Of a DNA stretch of 64,000 nucleotides, positions 20,054 to 30,083 are shown one piece after another. The stretch lies in assembly GCA_019118445.1 (NCBI GenBank), contig DWYY01000035.1, positions 1 through 64,000 on the forward strand, in the 5' to 3' direction. Source of the DNA: Candidatus Eisenbergiella merdipullorum. GTDB taxonomy: Bacteria; Bacillota; Clostridia; Lachnospirales; Lachnospiraceae. Every line of letters starts with the position of its first letter. Within the stretch, counting starts at the first letter, position 1. The notes beneath the pieces were generated by a model. The model searched no databases. It had not been told where the DNA came from and saw only the letters and a program-made list of their open reading frames with translations. Position numbers and translations under genes: made by a program.

Positions 20054-21190
20054 TTAGCCGCTGATCTGCAGAAGCTTCGCCTTCAGCTCGTTTTCCATGC
20101 GGCTCATTTCCGCTTCGGCTTCCTGGCGCTTCTGCCTGCCCTCCTGCTGGATGCGCATCACTTCGTCCAGGGTGGAGATCAGGGATTCATTGGTGTTTTT
20201 CAGCGTCTCCAGATCCACGATGCCCCGCTCCGATTCCTTTGCCGTCTCCACAGTGGCAGTCTTCAGGGTAGCGGCATTCTTCTTCAAAAGTTCATTGGTC
20301 ATATCCGTTACCTGACGCTGGGCAGCCGCGGCCTGGTTGGAATGCTCCACGCCGAGCGCCAGCACCATCTGGCTCTTCCACAGCGGGATCGTATTCACCA
20401 GCGTGGACTGGATCTTCTCCACCATGAGCGTGTCATTGTTCTGTACCAGACGGATCTGCGGAGCCGTCTGGATGGAGATCATCCGGGTCAGTTCCAGATC
20501 GTGCAGCTTCTTCTCAAACCGGTTGCACATGGCGTCCAGGTCCCTGGCTTCCTGTGCGTCCTCTGGGAGTCCGCTCTGCTGCGCCTTTTCGGCAGCCATC
20601 TTCAGCTCCCCCTCCCGCACTTCCTTCAGCTTTTTCTTTCCCGCAAGGATGTACATGGAAAGTTCCTTGAAATAGGTCTTGTTCAGCTCATACATCTTGT
20701 CCAGCATGGCGGAATCCTTCATGAGCTGGACCTGGTGGCCTTCCAGCACCTGGCAGATCCGGTTCACGTTCGCCTCTGCCTTGGCATATTTTGCCTTCAT
20801 CGCCGTGATCTTATTGGCTCCTCTTTTAAAAAAACCAAGGAGGCCACGCTCTTCTTCCGCATCAAAGCTTTTCAGCTCCGTCACGACGCTGCCGAGCAGA
20901 TCCCCAACCTCTCCCAGATCCTGCGTTTTTACATTTTCCAGCGCTTTTTCAGAGAAATCTGCCATCTTTTTCTGCGCGCCTGCGCCGTACTGCAGGATCA
21001 TGTTGGAATTTTTCAGATCGATCTGCCCGGAAAATTCGTCCACCATCCTTCTTTCTTCCTCGCTCAGAATGCTGTCATCCAGCTCCGGTTCAGCAGGCTC
21101 CTGCGGTTGGGGAACCGCCATGACCTCTTCTTCCGCCGGATTCAGAGTCAGGGTAGGCGTTGTGGAAAAATCCTTGAATGCATCGCTCAT
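20054..21190 (-). CDS. Toxic anion resistance protein (TelA family)
   Basis: MVEKIQSTLVNTIPLWKSQMVLALGVEHSNQAAAAQRQVTDMTNELLKKNA; start at MSDAFKDFS. Confidence 0.9.
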   Translation of the reverse strand: MSDAFKDFSTTPTLTLNPAEEEVMAVPQPQEPAEPELDDSILSEEERRMVDEFSGQIDLKNSNMILQYGAGAQKKMADFSEKALENVKTQDLGEVGDLLGSVVTELKSFDAEEERGLLGFFKRGANKITAMKAKYAKAEANVNRICQVLEGHQVQLMKDSAMLDKMYELNKTYFKELSMYILAGKKKLKEVREGELKMAAEKAQQSGLPEDAQEARDLDAMCNRFEKKLHDLELTRMISIQTAPQIRLVQNNDTLMVEKIQSTLVNTIPLWKSQMVLALGVEHSNQAAAAQRQVTDMTNELLKKNAATLKTATVETAKESERGIVDLETLKNTNESLISTLDEVMRIQQEGRQKRQEAEAEMSRMENELKAKLLQISG

Positions 21191-21204
21191 GCTTTTTCTC
21201 CTTA

Positions 21205-22443
21205 TTATCCTTTCTTTTCTTCCGCTTTGAGTTTCTGTTCTGTCAGTCCCTCCTGGGCGAGCATGGTCTGCAGGACGGAGATGTCCGTCGCCACATCCCA
21301 CGCCGTATCTTCAAACAGGCTGTCCAGGAGCTTTTCAAAAGCCAGGTTCAGTGTATCCAGAGTCTTCTCGATCTCCTGCTTACCGTTCAGGATATTTTCT
21401 CCCTGCACGGGCTGCCCATCCAGCTCTTCATAGGCGTCCAGAAGCTTCACCGTGGTGGGCAGGTAATAATCCATGAAACGCCGCAGATCGTCCGCGCAGT
21501 CCGGATATTCCTTCACCCGTTCAAAAATGCGCTCCACGATCGTCTGCATATGAGAGATCTTATTGGAAATCTCTTCTCCCGGAATCGCATCGTTGCTGCG
21601 CTCGATCTTCTCGATGTAGGCTTTTCCGGCCTCCATCATCTTCCTCACTTCCTCGGACAGCCCCCTGCCCTCTTCCTCTTCTCTTCTTGCGCGTTCCTCT
21701 TCTTCCTTCCGGCGCAGTTCAAACTGGCGTTCGCTTTCCATATACTGTCGGTATGCCTCGTCGCTGACGATGAGGCAGGTTTCCTGTCTGTCCAGATGTC
21801 CCTGCCTGAACCAACGGGAGGCGATCATTTTCTGCAGGTCGTTCTTCACGTAACGCGGGGATTTTCCAACCTGCGCGGCCAGCTCATCGATATTGCAGTA
21901 GACTCTGTCTCTAAGCGTTTCCACATATCGGCGGAACCGTTTCGTTCTTCCCAGGAGCCCTTTTCCGATCCAGGTCACAGCCACCGAACCCGCCAGAATG
22001 ACTGCGAGGATTCCCGTCATCACCGCAAGAGCGTTCCCTGCCATACCGGCAAGATAAAAGATCAGAAAGATCAGCAGCGCGATCAGACAGCCGCCCGCAA
22101 CGGTGCAGCCAACGGCAAGCAGCGCAACAGCGCCTGCCTGCACTCCAAATGTCCTCGCAAACAGCGGGGTCTGATCCCGGAACCTTCCGGGCCCTCCTGC
22201 CGTCCGGACCTGAGATGGTCTCACCATGCCCTGAGGCGGCCTTCCCACGCCCTGCTCCGGCGCGGCCTTTCTGCCCGTAACGTTTCCCATGCCTTTTTTC
22301 AGGCTCTCACTCAGATTTTCAAGGCCGTCCGCCACCGTCCGGCGGACATTTTCATCCAGCCGCCTGAAATCTCCCGAATTCACCGCATCGTCCACCATCC
22401 TGCGGATATCGTTTCCAAGCGCGCTCCAATCGTTATAATCCAT
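21205..22443 (-). CDS. 5-bromo-4-chloroindolyl phosphate hydrolysis family protein (XpaC-like)
   Basis: C-terminal YPDCADDLRRFMDYYLPTTVKLLDAYEELDGQPVQGENILNGKQEIEKTLDTLNLAFEKLLDSLFEDTAWDVATDISVLQTMLAQEGL; partner of telA. Confidence 0.85.
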   Translation of the reverse strand: MDYNDWSALGNDIRRMVDDAVNSGDFRRLDENVRRTVADGLENLSESLKKGMGNVTGRKAAPEQGVGRPPQGMVRPSQVRTAGGPGRFRDQTPLFARTFGVQAGAVALLAVGCTVAGGCLIALLIFLIFYLAGMAGNALAVMTGILAVILAGSVAVTWIGKGLLGRTKRFRRYVETLRDRVYCNIDELAAQVGKSPRYVKNDLQKMIASRWFRQGHLDRQETCLIVSDEAYRQYMESERQFELRRKEEEERARREEEEGRGLSEEVRKMMEAGKAYIEKIERSNDAIPGEEISNKISHMQTIVERIFERVKEYPDCADDLRRFMDYYLPTTVKLLDAYEELDGQPVQGENILNGKQEIEKTLDTLNLAFEKLLDSLFEDTAWDVATDISVLQTMLAQEGLTEQKLKAEEKKG

Positions 22444-22540
22444 TTTTTGCCAAACCCTTTTTGTTTCTTTTCATCCCCTGAGCCCTTTTTATAAGGAACC
22501 GGCAGGCACTACGGAGAGCGGAAGTTCTGCTCCTGCAGCG

Positions 22541-24922
22541 TCAGGACAGCTTCCAGATATCTTCGTTGTATTCCCGGATCGTGCGGTCGGAAGAAAAATA
22601 TCCTGCCTTTGCGATATTGGTCAGCATCATCCTCTTCCATTTTTCCCTGTCTCTATAATCCTCCAGCATACGATCCTTCACCGCAATGTACTCTTCCAGA
22701 TCCAGAAGCGTCATGAACCAGTCCTTGTTCAGAAGCTCTTTATAAAGACGCTCCAGATTTTCCCTGTGTCCGACTTTAAGCGCTTCCTCTCCGACGATGA
22801 AGTCCACCGCCTCTTTGATGACGGGGCTCTTTTCATAATAATCCCTGGAGACATAATCCGCCTTCTCATAATGAGCGATGACCGTCTCCGCGTCTTTGCC
22901 GAAGATATAGATATTTTCGTCTCCCACCAGCTCGTGGATCTCCACATTCGCTCCATCCGCCGTTCCCAGCGTGACGGCGCCGTTCAGCATGAACTTCATA
23001 TTGCCCGTCCCTGACGCCTCCTTGGAAGCAAGGGAAATCTGTTCAGAAATATCGCAGGCGGGGATCAGCTTCTCCGCATAGCTCACGTTATAGTTTTCCA
23101 CCATCACGACCTTCATGTAAGGGCTCACCAGCGGATCCTGGTTGACGATCTTCTCAAGGACCAGGAGCAGATGGATGATATCCTGGGCGATCACATAGGC
23201 AGGAGCCGCCTTTGCGCCGAAAATACAGGTGATCGGAGTGGACGGCTTCTTGCCGGAACGGATCTCCAGATACTTGTGGATGATGTACAGAGCGTTCATC
23301 TGCTGACGCTTATATTCATGCATCCGCTTGGCCTGAATATCGAAAATAGATTCCGGATCGATGGCAATGCCCTCTTTTTCCTGAATATAGGCCGCCAGCT
23401 TTTTCTTGTTCTCTTTCTTGATATTCTCAAGCTTTTCCAGAAATTCCGCGTCATCCCGATATACCAGAAGCTTCTCCAGTTCATCCGCGTTTTTATGGAA
23501 GCCGTCCCCGATCGCTTCCGTGATCAGAGTTGCCAGCGGACGGTTGCAGGAAAGCAGCCATCTGCGGAAGGTAATCCCATTTGTTTTATTATTGAATTTT
23601 TCAGGATAGATCTCATAAAACGGATGCAGCTCCGTTTCCTTGAGGATCTGCGTGTGGATCGCAGCCACACCGTTTACGGAGAAACCATAATGGATATCAA
23701 TATGCGCCATATGTACGCGCTCATCCTCATCAATGATGTACACCGCAGGATCGCTGAATTTCTCCTTCACCCTTCTGTCCAGCTCCCGGATGATGGGTAC
23801 AAGCTGCGGCACCGCCTTTTCCAGATAGGAAAGCGGCCATTTTTCCAGCGCTTCCGCCAGGATGGTATGATTGGTGTAGGCACAGGTACGGCTCACCACA
23901 TCGATCGCTTCGTCCATCGTAAACGCCTTATCCTCCACCAGGATGCGGATCAGCTCCGGGATGATCATGGACGGATGGGTATCGTTGATCTGGATCACGG
24001 CGTGCTCGTCAAAATGACGCAGGTCATAATGCTTTTCCTTCATTTCCTTTAAAATGAGCTGCGCCGCGTTGCTCACCATAAAATACTGCTGATAAATGCG
24101 CAGCAGATTTCCGGCCTCGTCAGAGTCGTCCGGATAGAGGAATAGCGTCAGGTTCTTATCTACCGCCGTCTTGTCGAAGGTGATCCCTTTCTCCACCAGT
24201 CCCTCGTCCACCGACTCCAGATCAAACAGCCGCAGCTTGTTCACGCCGCCTTCATATCCGATCACATCGATATCGTACAGCCTGGAGGTCACCTTACGGT
24301 CCCCGAAAAAGACCTCGAAGCTGGTGTCCGTTTTTGTCAGCCAGGATTCCGGCTCTATCCAGGTGTCCTTCTCCGCAGTCTGGAGTCCGTCCACAAATTT
24401 CTGGCGGAACAGGCCGAAATGGTAATTCAGCCCGATCCCCTCTCCGGGAAGGCCGAGCGTGGCGATGGAATCCATGAAACAGGCCGCCAGCCTTCCCAGG
24501 CCCCCGTTTCCTAAAGACGGCTCCGGTTCCGCGTCCTCGACCCTTGCCATATCCTTCCCATGCGCCTTCAGGATAGAATCCACCTTGTCATAAATGCCAA
24601 GATTGATCAGGTTATTGGAAAGGAGTTTTCCGATCAGGAATTCTGCTGAAATATAATAGACCTTTTTCTTCCCGTCGATGGGGATCGTCGCTTCCATCAT
24701 CCCCTTCACAAGATTCAGGATCACGTAATAGATCTCCTTATCAGTACATTCCTCCAGGCTCTTTCCAAAAGCATTTTCAGCCAGGCTGATCATTTCCTGT
24801 TCCATCCTCACCTCCAGGATCTCTCTCTGGAGTGTGTCCATAACCGCCATTTCTTCCTCCATTTCTGCCGTGTCGGCATTTATGTCAAAAATAATTCCGT
24901 CAAACCGTTCCGGATTCAGCAT
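22541..24922 (-). CDS. glgP: Glycogen/starch/alpha-glucan phosphorylase
   Basis: [67 protein letters not shown] (PLP site). True start may be an internal Met. Confidence 0.95.
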   Translation of the reverse strand: MLNPERFDGIIFDINADTAEMEEEMAVMDTLQREILEVRMEQEMISLAENAFGKSLEECTDKEIYYVILNLVKGMMEATIPIDGKKKVYYISAEFLIGKLLSNNLINLGIYDKVDSILKAHGKDMARVEDAEPEPSLGNGGLGRLAACFMDSIATLGLPGEGIGLNYHFGLFRQKFVDGLQTAEKDTWIEPESWLTKTDTSFEVFFGDRKVTSRLYDIDVIGYEGGVNKLRLFDLESVDEGLVEKGITFDKTAVDKNLTLFLYPDDSDEAGNLLRIYQQYFMVSNAAQLILKEMKEKHYDLRHFDEHAVIQINDTHPSMIIPELIRILVEDKAFTMDEAIDVVSRTCAYTNHTILAEALEKWPLSYLEKAVPQLVPIIRELDRRVKEKFSDPAVYIIDEDERVHMAHIDIHYGFSVNGVAAIHTQILKETELHPFYEIYPEKFNNKTNGITFRRWLLSCNRPLATLITEAIGDGFHKNADELEKLLVYRDDAEFLEKLENIKKENKKKLAAYIQEKEGIAIDPESIFDIQAKRMHEYKRQQMNALYIIHKYLEIRSGKKPSTPITCIFGAKAAPAYVIAQDIIHLLLVLEKIVNQDPLVSPYMKVVMVENYNVSYAEKLIPACDISEQISLASKEASGTGNMKFMLNGAVTLGTADGANVEIHELVGDENIYIFGKDAETVIAHYEKADYVSRDYYEKSPVIKEAVDFIVGEEALKVGHRENLERLYKELLNKDWFMTLLDLEEYIAVKDRMLEDYRDREKWKRMMLTNIAKAGYFSSDRTIREYNEDIWKLS

Positions 24923-25905
24923 ATTACATCCAGATACTGCATTCTTACGATCTGATAATCCAGCATAATACGCTTTCCGGTACTCCCCGCCAGCAGTCTT
25001 CCCATCTCTTCCATCGCTTTCTGGGAACTCCGGTAAAAATCCTGCTTCACTGTATTCATCTGCATGCCGGCATAGCCCATCAGAGTGATGCCGTCAAAAC
25101 CGCACACCGGCCTGAAAATATCCATTTCCTGCAACGCGCGCATAGCGCCGATCGCCATCAGATCCGACGCGCAGACAATGACATCATGATCGGATGCATA
25201 CTGGAACGTCAGCTCCCGGGCCTTTTTTTCGCTGAAATCTCCTCTTCTGACCAGAAGAGGCATCTTTTCTTCCCTTGCAAATCTCTGCATCCCAGCCAGT
25301 CTTTCCTGCGTCACATAGCCGTCCGGCCTTCCAGCCAGATACAGGACACTTTTCCCGCCGTTCTCCAGCACGGTCTTCCTTGCGACCTCATACTGCGCCT
25401 GCTCCTGATCGATCTGGATGGACGAAGTCGTTTCGTTCACGATCGGCACATCCACAACGACTATTTTAAAGTATTTCTCCTCTATCAGTTCATGCAGGAC
25501 CTCATCCTCCCTGCCCATGCCGTAAATGATGATGCCCTCAATGCCCTGAGATTGAAAATAATCCGCTATCTCCTGTGCCTTCCAGTTGCGGATCATGGAA
25601 AAAAATACCGTTATCACATCCAGCTTTTTTTCCACCGCCCCGTTAATCGCTCCGGACAGATACTGCATATCAATTTCATCCACTGCCTGTGTCTTTGTAT
25701 TCAGATTGATCAGAAGAGCCACTCTTCCGGCCTTCTTGGAGGACAGCGCAGAAGCGATAGGGTTCGGCGTAAAATTCAGTTCCTTCGCCGCCTCATTCAC
25801 TTTCACCCGTGTTTCTTCACTGACATTCGGATAACCGTTGAGCGCCTTGGATACCGTAGAGATCGCCACCCCCGCTCTCCGGGCAACATCCTTTATGGAC
25901 GACAT
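24916..25905 (-). CDS. LacI family transcriptional regulator
   Basis: [54 protein letters not shown]; start at MSSIKDV (25905), not the upstream Met of the ORF track. Confidence 0.92.
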   Translation of the reverse strand: MSSIKDVARRAGVAISTVSKALNGYPNVSEETRVKVNEAAKELNFTPNPIASALSSKKAGRVALLINLNTKTQAVDEIDMQYLSGAINGAVEKKLDVITVFFSMIRNWKAQEIADYFQSQGIEGIIIYGMGREDEVLHELIEEKYFKIVVVDVPIVNETTSSIQIDQEQAQYEVARKTVLENGGKSVLYLAGRPDGYVTQERLAGMQRFAREEKMPLLVRRGDFSEKKARELTFQYASDHDVIVCASDLMAIGAMRALQEMDIFRPVCGFDGITLMGYAGMQMNTVKQDFYRSSQKAMEEMGRLLAGSTGKRIMLDYQIVRMQYLDVIC

Positions 25906-25980
25906 CTTTTTCCTCCCATTATTTCTTTCCCGTCCGTCCGCTGCATTTTCTGTAAACGGAAAGCTTGTGGAAAGCACGCT

Positions 25981-25994
25981 GGAAAACGTTTTCC
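25981..25994. promoter_or_regulatory. Candidate LacI/GalR-type operator
   Basis: Perfect palindrome GGAAAACGTTTTCC with central CG, 76 bp upstream of the lacI-type start. Confidence 0.55.
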
Positions 25995-26092
25995 CACAAC
26001 GCCAGCATACTATCATCGCCTTCTTTTGTCAAGGAGCGTTTCCCTGTAAAAAGAAAAACCTAAGCAGGAACAGCAGGAAAGAACCTGCTCAG

Positions 26093-26129
26093 AAAAAAAC
26101 CGCCGCAAAATCCACCATTTTGCGACGGT
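26093..26129 (-). terminator. Intrinsic terminator
   Basis: On the minus strand ccgtcgcaaaat-ggtgg-attttgcggcgg followed by ttttttt. Confidence 0.75.
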
Positions 26130-26246
26130 AAACACAGCTTTCAGGCGGATGATAAAATCATCAGGATGACAATGTCATCCGGGTCTCCGGCCCGCTTTGC
26201 CGGGCCAGTCTCCTGATCGCTTTCCCTTTTCATTTTCCATCAGAAT

Positions 26247-26585
26247 TTATACTCTGGTTTCCTTTGCGGCATTCAGCGCTTCCTGGATTTCCTTCTTTGC
26301 CTCAGGATCCTGTTCCATTGCGAGCTGATGTCTTACTCTCGTCTTCATGTAATCGGTATCGATCACCAGAGCGGCACGGCAGGCAGCAATCCTCACCTTT
26401 ACATCGGGATGATCCAGATAATGAGTAATCTTATTGGAAGAATCCTCATCTCCGATTCCGCCCAAAGCGGTCAGTGCGTCTACCAGCACTTCCGTATCCG
26501 CTTTATCCATCAGTTTAATGATAGGGCCCGATTTCTTCTTTTCCGCATATTTCGCGATCTTCGCTTCTTCTCTTTGATCTTTCAT
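26247..26585 (-). CDS. HEAT repeat domain-containing protein
   Basis: VDALTALGGIGDEDSSNKITHYLDHPDVKVRIAACRAALVIDTDYMKTRVRHQLAMEQDPEAKKEIQEAL. Confidence 0.75.
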   Translation of the reverse strand: MKDQREEAKIAKYAEKKKSGPIIKLMDKADTEVLVDALTALGGIGDEDSSNKITHYLDHPDVKVRIAACRAALVIDTDYMKTRVRHQLAMEQDPEAKKEIQEALNAAKETRV

Positions 26586-26899
26586 AATCCTGCCTCCTGA
26601 TAATGTAATAATATATATTAGGAAACCGCCCGCCCCTCTGGCATACCCGGGATTTCTGTCATAATAGCCGGTGCTTTTCCATTGATGTTTCTATTGTAGT
26701 CCCAAATTGTGAATATTCTGTGTCCTTTGGATAAAAAGATTATAACATTTGTCCTTATCCAGGCATATCTGCTCAAATCCTGTCTTATAAGCAGACGCTA
26801 ATTTCGCTGAAATGCAAAAAGATTTTTTCATGAAGCAAAGATATTAAGTCATTTTTGATTGAAAAGAAAAGCGCTGTATACCCACAAAGCCACATAGAA

Positions 26900-26938
26900 A
26901 AAGGCTGCGGAATATCCGGCTACCCGGACATCCGCAGT
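26900..26938 (-). terminator. Intrinsic terminator downstream of pfp
   Basis: Minus strand ctgcggatgtccgg-gtag-ccggatattccgcag followed by cctttttc. Confidence 0.75.
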
Positions 26939-26985
26939 CCTTACTCCCTGGCCCTGACACCGTTCATTCAAACGGCAGGTCTTTT

Positions 26986-28215
26986 TTATTTTCTTACCAG
27001 ATGACGCGGAACACCGTTTACGAACAGAGGCTGAAGCTCACCCATGATGAGCGGTCTCGCATATTTGATATATTCCTCGTTCACATTGCAGCCATCCTCT
27101 GTGATCCACTCTGCGGGAACCGGCCTTTCCACGTTTGCGATCGCATGGATATCGTATGCGCTGGTACCGCACTGATAAGGATCATCCCCATTACGGTTCA
27201 GCGTGATCATCATTCCTGTCTTACCTTCTTCCGCAGCTTTCACCGCATCATATCCTACCTGGAACGCTTCGTTGATATCGGTCAGGGAAGCCAGATGCGT
27301 AGCAGCACGCTGCAGGGTGGAAAACTCTACCGCACGGGTCTTCAGGCCGGTCTCAGCCGCAACCTTATTGGCAAGGGTAGCTGCACAGCCGGAAAGCTGC
27401 TTGTGGCCAAAGGCATCCACGAAGTCGGAAGCATTGCCAAGCTCGCATACGAAACGGCCGTCCGCCAGGGTAACACCCTCGGATACCGCGATCACAACAG
27501 AAGACTTGGTTGCTGCAAGATATTTTACCTTCTCCATGAACTTGTCCATATCAAAGGTCACCTCAGGCAGATAGATCGCATCCGGTCCGGAGCAGTCATC
27601 GCCGCGGCTCAGAGCTGCCGCTGCAGTCAGCCATCCCGCATGACGTCCCATGATCTCCACAATGCAGACGGTGGGCTTCTCCACGCCGAAGGACTCATTA
27701 TCGCGGATGATCTCCTTCATGCTGGTTGCGATATATTTTGCCGCGGAACCATAGCCGGGGCAGTGGTCAGTTACCGGCAGATCATTATCAATAGTCTTGG
27801 GAACACCCATGAAACGCTGAGGCTTGTTGTGCGCCGCCGCATAATCGGACAGCATCTTCACCGTATCCATGGAATCGTTTCCGCCCGCATAAAACAGGCA
27901 CTCAATGTCATGCTTTTCCATGATCTCAAAGACCTTCTCATAGACATCCTCATGACCTTCGATCTTGGGCATCTTGAAACGGCAGGAGCCGAGGAATGCG
28001 GAAGGGGTTCTCTTCAGAAGCTCGATTCCAGTCTCATCATCCAGATACTCGCCGAGGTCGATCAGATTGTCCTGCAGGAAGCCCTGAATACCGTGTACCA
28101 TACCATAGATCTTCTTTACGCCAAGCTTCTTGGCCGCCGCATACACGCCGGCAACGGAAGAGTTGATGACAGCGGTCGGTCCGCCGGACTGTCCAACTAC
28201 AATGTTTCCTTTCAT
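26986..28215 (-). CDS. pfp: 6-phosphofructokinase, PPi-dependent type
   Basis: VVGQSGGPTAVINSSVAGVYAAAKK; YAGGNDSMDTVKMLSDYA; GVPKTIDNDLPVTDHCPGYGSAAKYIATSMKEI; VEIMGRHAGWLTAAAAL. Confidence 0.93.
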   Translation of the reverse strand: MKGNIVVGQSGGPTAVINSSVAGVYAAAKKLGVKKIYGMVHGIQGFLQDNLIDLGEYLDDETGIELLKRTPSAFLGSCRFKMPKIEGHEDVYEKVFEIMEKHDIECLFYAGGNDSMDTVKMLSDYAAAHNKPQRFMGVPKTIDNDLPVTDHCPGYGSAAKYIATSMKEIIRDNESFGVEKPTVCIVEIMGRHAGWLTAAAALSRGDDCSGPDAIYLPEVTFDMDKFMEKVKYLAATKSSVVIAVSEGVTLADGRFVCELGNASDFVDAFGHKQLSGCAATLANKVAAETGLKTRAVEFSTLQRAATHLASLTDINEAFQVGYDAVKAAEEGKTGMMITLNRNGDDPYQCGTSAYDIHAIANVERPVPAEWITEDGCNVNEEYIKYARPLIMGELQPLFVNGVPRHLVRK

Positions 28216-28386
28216 TTTGACATCTCCTTTTTCTTTGTTTGAAGTTTGAATGTCTCTGCCATGCTCTCAGACAAAGGCAGTTTATCCGGAAAAACGGGCT
28301 TTTTCCGAAATCGTTAAAATTATAGCAGATTCATTTCTCCATTACAAGAGGTTTGTCGCAGCACAAACCGGTTCCGCCTTCGACCA

Positions 28387-29886
28387 TTACTGTTTTCTTT
28401 TGTCCAAAACCGCCTGAAGCTCTGCTTCTGACATCCCGAGAAGCCTGGCCAGCTCGTCCGCGTCTCCGGTTTTCTGATATAACCAGACTGCCATGCGGTC
28501 CCTCTGTTCCAGGAGCTGGCTGATCCGGTCCGACAGATTCCTGTTTTCCCCTGCGAGACTCCGGTTCTTCCTTGCGAGACTCCGGTTCTTCCCTGCGAGA
28601 CTCCGGTTCGCGTCTTCCAGACTCTGATTCGCGTTCTCCAGGCTCTGATTCGCGTTCTCCAGGTCCTGATTCGCGTTCTCCAGGCCCTGATTCGCGTTCT
28701 CCAGACTCTGATTCGCGTTTGCCAGACTCTGATTCACGTTCTCCAGACTCTGATTCGCGTTTGCCAGGCTCTGATTCGCGTTCTCCAGGCTGCGGGCCTG
28801 TTCGGAAAGCTTTTTTACATTTTCCTTGAGTTCCTCCATCATGCAAAAATATTCGTCGCGGTCCATTTCCGCAAGCACTCTGCTAAACATACTGATCAAT
28901 TCCTCCGGTTTTTCTCGAAAGCCCGCAATGTCTTTGTAGTATTCCGAAAATTCAGGAAATGCCGTGATGATGCGGGCGATGTCTGCGGGATCGTCGGAGC
29001 TTAGGAACATGAGCCATGCTTCCAGCTCCTCTTTCATGTCATGCGCGATATTATGAAAAATATCCAGTGAGATAAAAATATATTCCTGCAAAAGATTCAG
29101 GGAAAGCCCCGTGTCAAAGACCTGAGAAGCGCGGTGTACATAATGGTCGGAATAACGGCTGAATTCTCCGCTGCTTTTTTCCAAGATCACGATCGTATAA
29201 ACTTTGGAAAGCTGATGATAAGAAAAGGGGATTTTCTGCGCGGCCGCCCTGCGTCTTGCACGGGAATACTGGCGCACCACCAGTTCGGAAGAGTAACAGG
29301 CCGCCCGTGGGCCAGGAAATGCATACGGTGCTTTCTGTATCTCCACGTTGCAGAGTGCGCCGGAAGATAACTCCACCAGAATATCCATCACGACCAGCGA
29401 CATGCCCTCATGGAACCGGATGGATTCCGGCGGGAGGACCTGGCGTATCTTCACATTCTCCTTCATGATCGCGGACAGCATCTTCTCCAGGCGTTCCGGA
29501 TGGAGCTCTGGATTGAAGACGAATTTGAAAAATGGGTCATAGGTGATCTTCACGCCTCTCTGTCCTGTACAGAAATCCAGGAATTCCTCCTGAAGGCGCG
29601 GCGGGAACTCCAAAAACTGGCTGTAGGCGCCCGGGACTTCCTGCAGGCGGGAAAGAAGTTTTTTCACTTCAGCCTCCCTCTGTTTTCCATCAGGATCATC
29701 CTCTCCTCTCCCTTTCCGGAAGTCCGGTTGTTCCTCTGCAACGCAGTACTCCGGGGACGACGGATTCCATAAACCTCCCAAAACCGGATAATCATAAAAC
29801 AATACTGCAACGCCTCCTTTTGCCAGGATAAACCATACCTCGGACAAAAGAAACTGCTCAGGACATGATTTTCCCCGTTTAAACAA
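28387..29886 (-). CDS. Rpn family recombination-promoting nuclease/putative transposase (PD-(D/E)XK) with C-terminal heptad-repeat region
   Basis: KITYDPFFKFVFNPELHPERLEKMLSAIM; VVMDILVELSSGALCNVEIQK (D..ExQ); C-terminal (ENANQSL)n. Confidence 0.8.
   Translation of the reverse strand: MFKRGKSCPEQFLLSEVWFILAKGGVAVLFYDYPVLGGLWNPSSPEYCVAEEQPDFRKGRGEDDPDGKQREAEVKKLLSRLQEVPGAYSQFLEFPPRLQEEFLDFCTGQRGVKITYDPFFKFVFNPELHPERLEKMLSAIMKENVKIRQVLPPESIRFHEGMSLVVMDILVELSSGALCNVEIQKAPYAFPGPRAACYSSELVVRQYSRARRRAAAQKIPFSYHQLSKVYTIVILEKSSGEFSRYSDHYVHRASQVFDTGLSLNLLQEYIFISLDIFHNIAHDMKEELEAWLMFLSSDDPADIARIITAFPEFSEYYKDIAGFREKPEELISMFSRVLAEMDRDEYFCMMEELKENVKKLSEQARSLENANQSLANANQSLENVNQSLANANQSLENANQGLENANQDLENANQSLENANQSLEDANRSLAGKNRSLARKNRSLAGENRNLSDRISQLLEQRDRMAVWLYQKTGDADELARLLGMSEAELQAVLDKRKQ
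28546..28797 (-). repeat. 21-bp tandem repeat encoding about 12 heptads
   Basis: Repeated ttctccaggctctgattcgcg and related ttccctgcgagactccggttc units; encodes ENANQSL/ANANQSL..AGKNRSL. Confidence 0.9.
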
Positions 29887-30083
29887 TGATTTTAAGATGC
29901 AGGAAAATAAAAAAGAAAATTAAGAAATTAAGAGATGCGGATCAGAAGGTTTCCTTCACCCGTCTGACGCAGAAAGCAATATGACCCAAATTGGAAACGG
30001 CACAGAACCTGCTCCCGAATCCCTTGCTGTGAGAAAAGGATAGCACAGCCTGAAGAAGAAAGCAATCCTTTTTCTGCAATTTT

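Noticed and set aside
20054-22443. telA/xpaC pair as a possible new resistance system
   Set aside because: Common conserved pair in Firmicutes; nothing unusual in the sequence seen here.
27001-28242. 413-aa plus-strand ORF opposite pfp
   Set aside because: Antisense shadow ORF; the minus strand is a clear phosphofructokinase.
28546-28797. Possible CRISPR array
   Set aside because: Direct 21-bp repeats with no unique spacers, in frame inside a coding region, encoding heptads.
28331-28846. 171-aa ORF of ERESESGERESGPG repeats and the plus-strand DSGSRSPDSDSR ORF (28572-28829)
   Set aside because: Shadow frames of the 21-bp tandem repeat within the Rpn-like gene; a 21-bp unit with no stops stays open in several frames.
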